Origin: Streptomyces bathyalis
GTDB taxonomy: Bacteria > Actinomycetota > Actinomycetes > Streptomycetales > Streptomycetaceae
Length of the DNA stretch: 64,000 bases
NCBI RefSeq assembly: GCF_015910445.1
Contig: NZ_CP048882.1
Span: 3,658,001 to 3,722,000 of the forward strand
Direction: 5' to 3'
Shown here: positions 17,347 to 25,309 of the stretch, piece after piece
Layout of the letters: every line of letters begins with the position of its first letter
How positions within the stretch are numbered: the stretch's first letter is position 1
Notes under the pieces: generated by a model
Database searches by the model: none
Seen by the model: only the letters and a program-made list of their open reading frames with translations
Told to the model about the DNA's origin: nothing
Program-made: the position numbers and the translations under genes

Positions 17347-18450
17347 ATGGTGCACGAGGGCGCCCTGCTGGAATCGCGGACGCTGCGTGCGTCCGTCGCG
17401 GAACGAACCGAAGTACTCGACAAGGTCAGAGTTCTCTCGCTTCTGCCGGACGGCCTGCATGTGACGACGCGGATGGTGGCCGACTACTTCGACGTCGCGG
17501 AACGCACCGTCAACAGGCTGATGCAGCGCCACCGCGACGAGCTGACCGACAACGGGATGCGTACACTCCGAGGCCCTGAGCTGGAGCTTTTCAAGAGAGA
17601 CACCTTGTCTCTCTTTCCCGGGAGTTATCCACAGCCCCGTTCCAACCTCACTCTCTTCACCCGCCGAGCCGTTCTCAACGTCGCGATGCTGCTCCGCGAC
17701 AGCGAGATCGCGCGGCGGATCCGTACCTATCTGCTCGACGCCGAACAGGCCCACCGCGCCGCGTCGACGGCACTGCCCGGGCCGTCACACGTGGACGATT
17801 CCGTTGTCCACGACCTCATCGCGTGGCTCGACCGGCGCATCGCGCAGACCGTCGCCGAGCAGACGCTGCCGGGGCCCGCGGTCGACGAGACGCGGGTGAG
17901 GCAGCTGGCAGAGGAAGCCGTGCGCGGAGTCCTCGGCCGGACCATCGTGCCCCTCCTCAACCAGGCGATCGGGTCCCAGCGTGAGCTGCGCCTGCAACTC
18001 GCGGAGAACGAGGCCGAGATGGTGCAGCTGAGGAGAGTTCTTCGCGAGCACGAGGCGGCGGGTTCCATGGCGGCGCTGGACGCCATGAACGGCCGGGAGT
18101 TCAAGCGGCACATCGCCTGGCTGTGCCGGCGGGACGGCTGCGAACAGGTCACCGTCACCGGCGGGCACGCAGACGCCGGTGCCGACGTGCTCGGCCACAC
18201 CGCGGACGGGCGCCGCCTCGTCGTCCGGTGCAGGGCACGCACACCCTCATCGAACATCACGTGCGCCGACGTGCGGGGATTCATCGGCATGGCCAGGGTC
18301 GAGTACGAGGCCGACGTCGCTCTGCTCGTCGCCACGGCACCCTTCACCCGGGACGCCCTCCTGATGGCCGCCCGGCATGAGGTGACCGCCGTCCATCGCG
18401 GTCTGCTGGAAGCGTGGAACAACGGCGCGAAGCTGCGCGTGCTGGAGTGA
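17347..18450 (+). CDS. DNA-binding protein with C-terminal Mrr-like restriction-endonuclease domain
   Basis: 367-residue protein. The N-terminal part (about 30-70) is HTH-like (HVTTRMVADYFDVAERTVNR). Residues 100-135 carry LFTRRAVLNVAMLLRDSEIA, a helix seen in ORF6/Rha-like DNA-binding proteins. Residues 150-240 are helical and partly coiled. Residues 245-360 look like an Mrr-type endonuclease fold: MNGREFKRHIAWL, GADVLG with Asp280, then VVRCR. The usual Q-x-K is replaced by R-C-R (294-296), so the catalytic lysine is missing and cleavage activity is doubtful. ATG 17347 follows GGGAGGGG. Function unknown: restriction-like defence, or a regulator built from a dead nuclease. Confidence 0.75.
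   Translation: MVHEGALLESRTLRASVAERTEVLDKVRVLSLLPDGLHVTTRMVADYFDVAERTVNRLMQRHRDELTDNGMRTLRGPELELFKRDTLSLFPGSYPQPRSNLTLFTRRAVLNVAMLLRDSEIARRIRTYLLDAEQAHRAASTALPGPSHVDDSVVHDLIAWLDRRIAQTVAEQTLPGPAVDETRVRQLAEEAVRGVLGRTIVPLLNQAIGSQRELRLQLAENEAEMVQLRRVLREHEAAGSMAALDAMNGREFKRHIAWLCRRDGCEQVTVTGGHADAGADVLGHTADGRRLVVRCRARTPSSNITCADVRGFIGMARVEYEADVALLVATAPFTRDALLMAARHEVTAVHRGLLEAWNNGAKLRVLE
17593..17633. other. intragenic stem-loop and DnaA-box-like 9-mer
   Basis: Inside the preceding CDS, AAGAGAGACA-CCT-TGTCTCTCTT forms a perfect 10-base stem (17593-17615). Ten bases later is TTATCCACA (17625-17633), an exact DnaA-box-type 9-mer. Could be chance. Confidence 0.35.
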
Positions 18451-18452
18451 GC

Positions 18453-18470
18453 GGGCCGGAGACCCGGCCC
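18453..18470. terminator. terminator hairpin after Mrr-like gene
   Basis: GGGCCGG-AGAC-CCGGCCC, a perfect 7-base stem starting three bases after the stop codon. It has no U tract, as is usual for actinobacteria. Confidence 0.55.
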
Positions 18471-18496
18471 CTCAAGTCCCGCTGCCGTTCCGGACC

Positions 18497-18547
18497 CAGG
18501 CGCAGGCCGGACTCAGGCGCAGGCCGGACTCAGGCGCAGGCCGGACT
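18497..18547. repeat. three tandem 17-base repeats
   Basis: Unit CAGGCGCAGGCCGGACT repeated three times exactly (18497-18513, 18514-18530, 18531-18547). The last unit touches the stop codon of the HxlR gene. It lies between converging genes. Confidence 0.9.
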
Positions 18548-19002
18548 CAAGTCCCCTCTGCCGTACCGGAGTCCGGCAGAGCGACGTCGCCGGAGCCGGT
18601 CTTCTCCCCGCAGGACGTGCACACGATCCCGGCGTCCAGCTGCCCACCGCAGCTGTGGGTGAAGACGGTCGGTCCCACGGGGGCGCCGGGGACCCACCGC
18701 ATGCCCCAGCGCATGAGGCCGAGCATGGCCGGGGCGAGCTCCCGGCCGGCCTCGGTGAGGTGGTATTCGTCGCGCGGCGGACGCTCCGAGTACCGGACCT
18801 TCCGCAGCACCCCGCCGTCGACAAGCGTGCGCAGCCGGGTGGCGAGCACGTCGCGGGGGGCACCGGTGTTGCGGACGATGCCGTCGAAGCGGTGCACGCC
18901 GTAGAACACCTCGCGCAGTGCCAGCAGCGACCACTTCTCGCCGACGACGTTCAGCGCCGAAGCCAGCGAGCACTCCCGCGGATTCACCTCTCTCCTCGCC
19001 AT
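18547..19002 (-). CDS. HxlR-family transcriptional regulator
   Basis: 151-residue HxlR/DUF24 winged helix: CSLASALNVVGEKWSLLALR, RFDGIVRNTGAPRDVLATRL, then YHLTEAGRELAPAMLGLMRW. The C-terminus adds a CxxC pair (CTSCGEK) and an upstream Cys in HSCGGQL that may bind zinc or sense redox state. I chose ATG 19002 (MARREVNP); the longer frame has no ribosome site. Divergent from the DUF1304 gene with a 104-base gap that contains two dyads, so it likely represses that gene and itself. Confidence 0.92.
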   Translation of the reverse strand: MARREVNPRECSLASALNVVGEKWSLLALREVFYGVHRFDGIVRNTGAPRDVLATRLRTLVDGGVLRKVRYSERPPRDEYHLTEAGRELAPAMLGLMRWGMRWVPGAPVGPTVFTHSCGGQLDAGIVCTSCGEKTGSGDVALPDSGTAEGT

Positions 19003-19011
19003 GCGGCAATA

Positions 19012-19029
19012 CAACCAGGCACTTGGTTG
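19012..19029. promoter_or_regulatory. HxlR operator candidate 1
   Basis: CAACCA-GGCACT-TGGTTG, a perfect 6-base dyad starting ten bases upstream of the hxlR-type ATG. The size fits HxlR sites. Confidence 0.5.
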
Positions 19030-19064
19030 GAAAATCAAACCTCCGTGCTAGGGTCCATCGACCA

Positions 19065-19083
19065 GTTGGTTGCTAATTCCAAC
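19065..19083. promoter_or_regulatory. HxlR operator candidate 2
   Basis: GTTGG-N9-CCAAC dyad, just upstream of the DUF1304 gene. It shares the TTGG/CCAA core with the first site, which supports one regulator binding both. Confidence 0.45.
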
Positions 19084-19106
19084 TCACTTGTTTCCCGGAG
19101 GACTTC

Positions 19107-19466
19107 GTGCACACCGCCGCTGTCGCGCTCACCGCCCTTGTCGCCCTGCTCCACCTGGGCTTTCTGATACTGGAGATGTTCCTGTGGCGTACGCCCCGCG
19201 GCCGGGCCGTCTTCGGGACCACGCCGGAGTTCGCCGAGCAGTCGGCTCCGCTGGCCGCCAACCAGGGCCTCTACAACGGCTTCCTGGCCGCTGGGCTGAT
19301 CTGGGGCCTCGTCGCGCAGGAGCCGACCGGCCCCCAGGCGCGGATCTTCTTCCTGTGCTGCGTCGTCGCCGCGGGCCTCTACGGCGCGCTGACCGTCAGC
19401 CGGCGCATCCTCCACGTCCAGGCCCTCCCCGCCGCCGCGGCGCTGGCCCTCACGCTCGCCTCCTGA
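19107..19466 (+). CDS. DUF1304 family small membrane protein
   Basis: 119-residue membrane protein with four hydrophobic helices: VALTALVALLHLGFLILEMF, the region around LYNGFLAAGLIWGLVA, then IFFLCCVVAAGLYGAL and AAAALALTLAS. The motif NQGLYNGFLAAGL is typical of DUF1304/YqjF-like proteins. Starts at GTG 19107 after CCGGAGGACTTC. It is divergent from the HxlR gene, a pairing often seen for stress-induced membrane proteins. Role unknown. Confidence 0.88.
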   Translation: MHTAAVALTALVALLHLGFLILEMFLWRTPRGRAVFGTTPEFAEQSAPLAANQGLYNGFLAAGLIWGLVAQEPTGPQARIFFLCCVVAAGLYGALTVSRRILHVQALPAAAALALTLAS

Positions 19467-19524
19467 AGTCGGAGCGGCGGCGGTCCCGTCTCCCCTTCTC
19501 CGGCGCGCAGTTCACAGGGCCGCA

Positions 19525-19550
19525 GGGGCCGACGGCAAGCCGCCGGCCCC
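19525..19550. terminator. terminator hairpin between DUF1304 and GNAT genes
   Basis: GGGGCCGACGGC-AA-GCCGCCGGCCCC, a long stem with one mismatch, between converging genes; it ends seven bases before the GNAT stop. Confidence 0.6.
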
Positions 19551-19556
19551 GCCGGG

Positions 19557-20072
19557 TCACCTCTCCCGCAAGCCCGAATTCGTCATCCTGAAGCGGGACT
19601 TGTTCTCCTCGGTGGCCCATCTGCGGAAGCCGGCCTTCTCCAGCACACGGATGGAGGCCGGGTTCGACAGCTCCACGTCGGCAGACACGGTGTGGACGCC
19701 GGGCGCCGCAAGGGCGAACCCGGCGAGAGCCCGGGCGGCTTCAGGCGCGTAGCCCCGACCGCGACGGGAGGCCACGATGCCGTAGCCGATCTCGAGGATT
19801 CCCTCGCTGGGCGGCCAGAACAGGCCGATCGAGCCCACCACTTGGCCGCTGGCGCGCTCGATGATCAGGCGATGGCCGTGTTCACCGAGCCAGGCGGGGC
19901 GCTCGTCGAAGAGGCCCGCGATGACGCGGTCGCCTTCGGCGGGGAAGTCGTCAGCCCAATGGGCGGATCTGGCGTTGCCGATGACCGCGGTGGCCTCGGC
20001 CGTGGTCCACGGCCGGAGAACCAGGCGGTCGGTGATCAGCTGAGTGTGAGGTCCTGAAGGGGACGAAGACAC
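19557..20072 (-). CDS. GNAT acetyltransferase, RimJ/RimL-like
   Basis: 171-residue GNAT of the RimJ/RimL type: LITDRLVLRPWTTAEATAVI at the N-terminus, IGLFWPPSEGILEIGYGIVA, then the acetyl-CoA loop ASRRGRGYAPEAARALAGFA and NPASIRVLEKAGFRRW. These enzymes acetylate protein N-termini, antibiotics or small amines. Single gene with no informative neighbours. Confidence 0.9.
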   Translation of the reverse strand: MSSSPSGPHTQLITDRLVLRPWTTAEATAVIGNARSAHWADDFPAEGDRVIAGLFDERPAWLGEHGHRLIIERASGQVVGSIGLFWPPSEGILEIGYGIVASRRGRGYAPEAARALAGFALAAPGVHTVSADVELSNPASIRVLEKAGFRRWATEENKSRFRMTNSGLRER

Positions 20073-20479
20073 GTGTCACTCCTGGTCGTCGTACGACCCG
20101 GCTCGCGCTTTGCTGTCACGCGGGCCGGACAAGGGCATGCTGACGAAGGCCGACGGCGGCCATATTCATCAACCTCCCTGTCCCGTGATCACGCGCCTCC
20201 CGCGCTCGCGTGACGGTAACCACCTCTCCCCGGACCAGGGCAAAGCGTTTTCGCCCCTCCCGGCGGTACGCGGTGACGCCACCAACAAGCGTCACTCACA
20301 GAGGAGTTGGGCCCTCCGACCCGGCTCGAACGGCCCGGCTCGTTGCCCGCGCTCAGCCGTCGCCACGGGCACTCACCTGGCGGGGAGCGCTCCGCCCGGC
20401 TCTGACGTGTGCTCCCGTCCGGTGAGTCGCAGCCTGCCCGGGATCCGGGACCACTGGCGCGACGCGGCCGGACGACCGG
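20073..20479. other. 407-base gap without a gene
   Basis: Upstream of the RimJ-like gene and downstream of the F420-type oxidoreductase gene. I see no convincing small gene, RNA or strong dyad. It presumably holds the GNAT promoter. Confidence 0.5.
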
Positions 20480-20911
20480 TCACTTCGGCTCGAGCACGAA
20501 GACCGGGATCTGCCTGTCGGTCGTCTGCTGGTACTCGGCGTACGAGGGGAAGGCCGCCACCGCTCGCTCCCACCACTCGGCCCGCTCGGCACCCGCCGCC
20601 TCGTGTGCGACGTAGTCCTTCGTCACGGTCCCGTCCTGCAGCGGGAACTCGGGGTGTTCCTTGATGTTGTAGTACCAGCCGGGGTGTTCAGGGGCGCCGC
20701 CCTTGGACGCGACGACCGCGTACTTGCCGTCGTGCTCCACCCGCATCACGGGGGTGTAGCGCAGCTTGCCGCTCTTCGCGCCGCGCAGCGTCAGCAGCAC
20801 GATCGGCGCACCACGGATCTCGATGCCCTCGGTGGTACCGGCCTCAAGGATCTTCCGCGTCTGGTCCCGCACCCAGTCGACGGGGAGGAACTCCACAGTC
20901 TCATCCGACAT
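20480..20911 (-). CDS. nitroreductase/deazaflavin (F420)-dependent oxidoreductase family protein
   Basis: 143-residue DDN-family split-barrel protein. Signature: [20 protein letters not shown], then [34 protein letters not shown], and the terminal [10 protein letters not shown]. Such enzymes bind F420H2 and reduce or detoxify small molecules. I chose ATG 20911 (MSDETVEF); the frame upstream is unrelated. Divergent from the secreted HAD-like gene. Confidence 0.92.
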   Translation of the reverse strand: MSDETVEFLPVDWVRDQTRKILEAGTTEGIEIRGAPIVLLTLRGAKSGKLRYTPVMRVEHDGKYAVVASKGGAPEHPGWYYNIKEHPEFPLQDGTVTKDYVAHEAAGAERAEWWERAVAAFPSYAEYQQTTDRQIPVFVLEPK

Positions 20912-21045
20912 GTCTGCGGCAACGCGTCGTGAGCCGCTCTCATTCCCGCCGGCCCGTCGGCTGACCGGCAGCCATGGCTCGCCGAGATCCAGGGGAGCCG
21001 AGTGGTGCGTGTTGTTCAGGGGTATGGCGGGAGGGAGCGGTGGCA

Positions 21046-21061
21046 GGAAGAACGTTCTTCC
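21046..21061. promoter_or_regulatory. perfect 16-base palindrome in divergent region
   Basis: GGAAGAACGTTCTTCC, between the F420-type oxidoreductase and secreted HAD genes. It looks like a repressor site; no regulator gene is adjacent. Confidence 0.4.
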
Positions 21062-21164
21062 GGGCACGCGGGGGACCGCATGGGCATTCCAGGCGCCCCG
21101 GCGTGTCATGCACCGGCCATGGACGCATCCGTGCGATGCGTCGAGAAGAAAGGCGCCGAACGCC

Positions 21165-21797
21165 ATGAACAGATCCGCCTCCCGCGGCTTACTCCGTACG
21201 AGCCTCGCCTTCCTGGGCGCCGCCGCGGTTTCCATAGCGCTGAGCACCACGGCGAGCGCGGCCGTTCCCGCGGGGGTCCCGCATGACACTCCGGCCGGGG
21301 AGCGTGCGGACGCCGCGCACGGCTGCGCCGTCGTCTGGTTCGATCTCGGCGAGACCCTGGTGCACACGGCCGAGAACTCCAGCACCAGCTACATGCCCGG
21401 CGCCGCCACGTATCTGCGCGAGTTGCGGGAGCGGGACATCGAGGTCGGGCTGATCACCAACGTGCCGTCCTCCTGGGGCGAGACGGACGCCGAGCGTGCC
21501 GCCGCCCTCAAGAAGGAGGTCGACAAGACCTGGAAGGGATCAACTCCCTTCGCATGGAAGGACTTCGGCGACCGCATCCTCACCCCGCGCACCGAGGCGG
21601 AGCGCAAGCCGGCGCCCGTCCTCTGGGAGCGTGCGAAGGCGGACGCGAACGGCTGCCGCCTCGTCTACGAGGCCGAGACCGCCGACGAGACCGATGTGGC
21701 CGCCTCCCTCGGCTACGTGGCGTACCAGACCGGGCAGCCCTCCCGGCCCGCCTACCTCCCGGCCCGCGTGATCGAACACCTCGCGCACGGTTCCTGA
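21165..21797 (+). CDS. secreted HAD-like protein
   Basis: 210-residue exported protein with a signal peptide ([20 protein letters not shown], cleavage near ASA-AVP). The mature part resembles a HAD Rossmann fold: [18 protein letters not shown], then [20 protein letters not shown] and a late [13 protein letters not shown]. Motif I reads D-L-G-E-T, so the second Asp of DxDxT is Gly, which argues against normal phosphatase activity. I chose ATG 21165. Function unknown. Confidence 0.75.
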   Translation: MNRSASRGLLRTSLAFLGAAAVSIALSTTASAAVPAGVPHDTPAGERADAAHGCAVVWFDLGETLVHTAENSSTSYMPGAATYLRELRERDIEVGLITNVPSSWGETDAERAAALKKEVDKTWKGSTPFAWKDFGDRILTPRTEAERKPAPVLWERAKADANGCRLVYEAETADETDVAASLGYVAYQTGQPSRPAYLPARVIEHLAHGS

Positions 21798-21893
21798 CGC
21801 CCGCGAGCCTCGACGCCGACGGCAGCCCTCAAGGCGCCTGCGCGACCTCCGGCACGCCCGCTCCCTCTCCGAGGGGGCGGGCGTGTGCCCGTC

Positions 21894-23300
21894 CTACACG
21901 CCTGCCTTGGGCTGTGCGTCCTCTTTCGGGTGCTCCGCCCCGGCCACGCCCGTACCAGCCCCGCCGGCCGTCCCCCGGCCGGCGTTCGCCTCCGCGCTCC
22001 CGTCGGGAACGCGCCGCAACACCCCGCTGCGCAGGACCAGTTGGAAGGCACCGAGCAGCACTGCGGTCGCCAGGGCGCTGTGCCAGAGCAGGGCGTCCAG
22101 GTGCCCGGCGGACAGGTAGGCACCCACGGCGACGGCCGCCAGTGCGCACACTGCGCGATCGACGATCGACTCGACCGACAGGATCGTCGCCCTCGGGGCG
22201 TGGGCGGGCACGGCGTCGTTGACCAGCTTGCGCTGGACCGGGTAGGCGAAGCCGGTGGCCGCGGCGAACAGGCAGAGCAGGGCGACGACCGTCCAGGGCC
22301 CGCCGAGGGTGATGCCCGCCAGGGTGCCCGCGAGGACGAGGCTGAGTACGGAGACCCAGGCCACCGGTGTCAGGCGGCGGCCCAGCCACTGGGGGCGCGC
22401 CGAGGCGACGGCCTCCGCCACCGTCATGGCGGCGAGCACCCCGCCGTGCGAGGCCTCGCCGATGCCGTGGTCCAGCAGGATCGGCTGGAAGAGGTTGACC
22501 TGGCAGATCCGGGACAGCGTGAAGACGGCCACTCCCTGCACCATCACCAGTGCCAGCCACGGCGAGGAGACGATGCAGCGCAGCGCGGCCTTCGCCTCGC
22601 CCAGCGAAGTGGCGCGCCCGCGACGGCTCTTCGCCGCCCGGGAGGCCTTCCTCGTCCCGCCGGACGTGGCCGTACCGGCCGCCCCGGCGGGGGCTGCCAA
22701 TCGGGGCAGGGCCACGACGCAGGCCAGGGATCCCGCAGCACTCACGGCGCTCAGGACGTACGGCGCAGGATGGGCGACCGCCATCAGCGGTCCGACCAGC
22801 GGCCAGCACACGACCTTCGCTGCGAGTCCGAGCGCCCGGGCCGTGCCCTCCGCCTTCAGGTAGTGCTCGTCGCACCGCTCGGCACGCAGCCCGTCGTACA
22901 GGTAGGCGCTGGCCGCCCCCGAGGTGAGGGAGCGGCCCGCGGCGATGGCGAGGAAGTGGACGAGGAACCCCCCGTACGAGGCGCTGAACACCGGGGCGAG
23001 ATTCGCCGCCGTCATCACGACGGCGCCCGCCCGCAGGCAGTTGCGGGCGCCGATGCGGTCGGCGATCAGCCCCGTCGGGATCTCGAAGAGGCAGAAGGCC
23101 ACGTAGTAGATGCTCTGGATGCCGAAGATCTGCCCGTCGGAGAGCCCGGCGTCCTTCTGGTAGGCGTAGAAGACCGGCATCCACCACAGCAGGTTGAACA
23201 GCAGCTGGAAGCCGTAGTTGAGCCGGATGATGCGGCGGGCCGTGCGGGTCGGGGCGGGGGCCGGCGGCCGCGCGGCCGACCGCGTGCGACGGGCGCTCAC
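21894..23300 (-). CDS. MFS transporter (third gene of coupled operon)
   Basis: 468-residue major facilitator with about 12 helices: LNYGFQLLFNLLWWMPVFYA, the motif A region LFEIPTGLIADRIGARNCLR, and AAGRSLTSGAASAYLYDGLR. A basic loop sits near the middle. The GTG start overlaps the stop of the dikinase gene by two bases (GTGA overlap), so it is translationally coupled. It most likely exports the product made by the upstream ATP-grasp and dikinase-like enzymes, or imports a substrate. Family members such as the YcaD/multidrug type are uncharacterised. Confidence 0.88.
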   Translation of the reverse strand: MSARRTRSAARPPAPAPTRTARRIIRLNYGFQLLFNLLWWMPVFYAYQKDAGLSDGQIFGIQSIYYVAFCLFEIPTGLIADRIGARNCLRAGAVVMTAANLAPVFSASYGGFLVHFLAIAAGRSLTSGAASAYLYDGLRAERCDEHYLKAEGTARALGLAAKVVCWPLVGPLMAVAHPAPYVLSAVSAAGSLACVVALPRLAAPAGAAGTATSGGTRKASRAAKSRRGRATSLGEAKAALRCIVSSPWLALVMVQGVAVFTLSRICQVNLFQPILLDHGIGEASHGGVLAAMTVAEAVASARPQWLGRRLTPVAWVSVLSLVLAGTLAGITLGGPWTVVALLCLFAAATGFAYPVQRKLVNDAVPAHAPRATILSVESIVDRAVCALAAVAVGAYLSAGHLDALLWHSALATAVLLGAFQLVLRSGVLRRVPDGSAEANAGRGTAGGAGTGVAGAEHPKEDAQPKAGV

Positions 23301-25309
23301 AGCGCGTAGGGCCGGATCTGGACCAGGCGGAAGTCGCCCTGGTCGGTGAGCAGCCACTCGATGTCCAGAGGCTCGTCCACCTCGGGTGCGCTGAAGTGGG
23401 ACTGCAGCAGCCGCCCGGTCAGGGACAGATCCGCGAGCCGGGCACGCGTGCCGGCGGGCAGCCCCTCGCTCCACGAGCCGAGCGCGACGGTGCGGCCGCC
23501 GCCCTCGACGGTGTTGTAGAGGTACTGCTGCGGCAGGACCGCTCCCTCGACGACCTGCTCGGGCGAACCCGGCGAGCAGTTGAGATAGACGTTGCGGAAG
23601 TCCTCGCGCCGAGTCGGGTTGCAGGTCACCAGGACGCCGCCGAGCGCAGCGGGGACGTACACCTGGATGATCACGCCCATGTACGTGTCGTCCAGGGATA
23701 TGCCCACCTGGTGGCGGAGCCGCACGCTGCGCGGCGAGAGCAGGGAGGCCCACACCTGCCGCACGGCGTCCGGGAGTTCGCCGGTGCCGCGGACCGAGGT
23801 GACGGAGTCGTAGACACCGGCCGCCGAGAAGCCCGGGAGATCCTCGGCGTTGGAGGAGGAGCGCACCACGAGGCGGCCGCCCTCGGCGAGCCGGTCGGGG
23901 AAGGCCCGGGTGATCTCCCTGGAGACGGAATCGGGTATCGGCGTGTGCCGGATCAGGTGCTGGATCTGCAGGCAGAGCGAGTCGAGCACGTCGGTCGCGT
24001 CGAGTTCGAGCGCCATCTTCAGCTTGCCGATGCCCTGTTGGAGCGCCGGGGAGGACGTGAGGAAGCGCTGCTGGAGGGAGAAGGGCAGGGCGACGCCCTC
24101 CGGAGCCTCGACCGTGTCCGCGACGAAGGAGGTCGCGGCGGCGCGGAGTTCCGCGGCGGAGGGCGTGACGAGGCCGAGCCGGGACGCGAGGTGCCCGTAC
24201 AGGTCCTCCCGCGGCGGGCGGGGGCGGCCGTAGAACGCGGTGAGATCGGCAGTGCGGCTGTCGAGGACGTGGTGCAGCTCGCCCAGGTTGGCCGCCTTGG
24301 TGCCGTAGCGGTCCCGGTCGGCGCTGCGCAGCCGGTGCAGCGAGAGCACGGGCGCGTCCTCGAGCCCCGGTGGTTCCAGCCGGATCCGCTGCTGGTGCCA
24401 GGCCGGGGCCCGCAGCTCGGGAGCCTGCTCCAGGCGCTCCAGGCTGATCTCGTCCTCGCGGACCCGGTAGCGGACCCAGGCGCCGTCCAGGCCGTCCTTC
24501 TCGACGAGCTGTTCCAGGTCGCGGACGATCGCGTTCGGGATGCCCCATCCGGAGGCGAGGACATTGGTGTGGGACAGCGGGGTGATGGGCGCGGTGTTGA
24601 CGAATCCGGCCACCCGCTGGACGTCGTCGGGCAGGCAGGGCATGGCCACGATGTCCGACCAGCCGAGCCCGGCCGCCGCTGCCTCGTACTCCTCCACGGT
24701 CCGGAACCAGCGCAACCGGCCCGTGGCCTCCCCGAGGTTGAGCGGCGAGCGGGTCCTGGTGCCGAAGAGCTCGTGGCTGAGGATGCGCGGCACCCGCTGC
24801 TCACTGATCGCGGCCAGCTCCTCCTCCTGCCCGTGGTTGGCGGGCTTGAGCAGGAGCGGCAGCCTGCCGTCGACACGCTCCCGGACGAAGGCGTGGAAGT
24901 ACTCCAGCAACTCCCCGTGCATGGTGTCGGCCTCGGTCGTCTCCAGCACGAGGAAGGTGCGCTCGCGGCCCTCCGCGTCCTCGTCGGTGTGCAGGGACAG
25001 CACCCCGAGCAGGAAGCGGCGTTCGGGGTCCATGTAGACGGATGCGTTGAACTCGTCGAGAGCGGCGTCGAGTTCGGCGAGGTCCATGCCGAGGACGCGG
25101 GTCGCGATGTAGTTGACGTGGAAGGGGTGCGCGGCCGTGTCGAGCAGGTGCCAGGTTGCCTCTGCGCGGTCGATGACGACCTTGAGGTACGAGTGGCCGG
25201 CCAGAACCCCGGACAGCGTGCGGAACAGCGGCAGCGAGAGGTTCTCGCCGACAACGGTGCGGTCGGTGGCGGGTTCCGGGGCGCCTGTGGAGAGCGCGGC
25301 GGTGCTCAC
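23297..25309 (-). CDS. dikinase-like enzyme: N-terminal phosphohistidine domain, C-terminal PPDK-type ATP-binding domain
   Basis: 670-residue protein. Residues 1-200 match nothing I know. Residues 225-262 contain PITPLSHTNVLASGWGIPNA, like the phosphohistidine (PEP-mobilising) domain, with His247 as the likely phospho-carrier. Residues 333-670 are a PPDK/PEP-synthase ATP-binding domain: YGTKAANLGEL (335-345), VVRSSSNAEDLPGFSAAGVY (481-500), and IEWLLTDQGDFRLVQIRPYA at the end. Order His-domain then ATP-domain is as in alpha-glucan water dikinase, the reverse of PEP synthase. GTG start overlaps the ATP-grasp stop by three bases. Probably moves a beta-phosphate from ATP onto a small acceptor; the substrate is unknown. 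Confidence 0.8.
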   Translation of the reverse strand: MSTAALSTGAPEPATDRTVVGENLSLPLFRTLSGVLAGHSYLKVVIDRAEATWHLLDTAAHPFHVNYIATRVLGMDLAELDAALDEFNASVYMDPERRFLLGVLSLHTDEDAEGRERTFLVLETTEADTMHGELLEYFHAFVRERVDGRLPLLLKPANHGQEEELAAISEQRVPRILSHELFGTRTRSPLNLGEATGRLRWFRTVEEYEAAAAGLGWSDIVAMPCLPDDVQRVAGFVNTAPITPLSHTNVLASGWGIPNAIVRDLEQLVEKDGLDGAWVRYRVREDEISLERLEQAPELRAPAWHQQRIRLEPPGLEDAPVLSLHRLRSADRDRYGTKAANLGELHHVLDSRTADLTAFYGRPRPPREDLYGHLASRLGLVTPSAAELRAAATSFVADTVEAPEGVALPFSLQQRFLTSSPALQQGIGKLKMALELDATDVLDSLCLQIQHLIRHTPIPDSVSREITRAFPDRLAEGGRLVVRSSSNAEDLPGFSAAGVYDSVTSVRGTGELPDAVRQVWASLLSPRSVRLRHQVGISLDDTYMGVIIQVYVPAALGGVLVTCNPTRREDFRNVYLNCSPGSPEQVVEGAVLPQQYLYNTVEGGGRTVALGSWSEGLPAGTRARLADLSLTGRLLQSHFSAPEVDEPLDIEWLLTDQGDFRLVQIRPYAL

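Noticed and set aside
17347..18450. Complete restriction-modification system
   Set aside because: There is no methyltransferase or specificity gene nearby, and the nuclease-like domain lacks the catalytic lysine.
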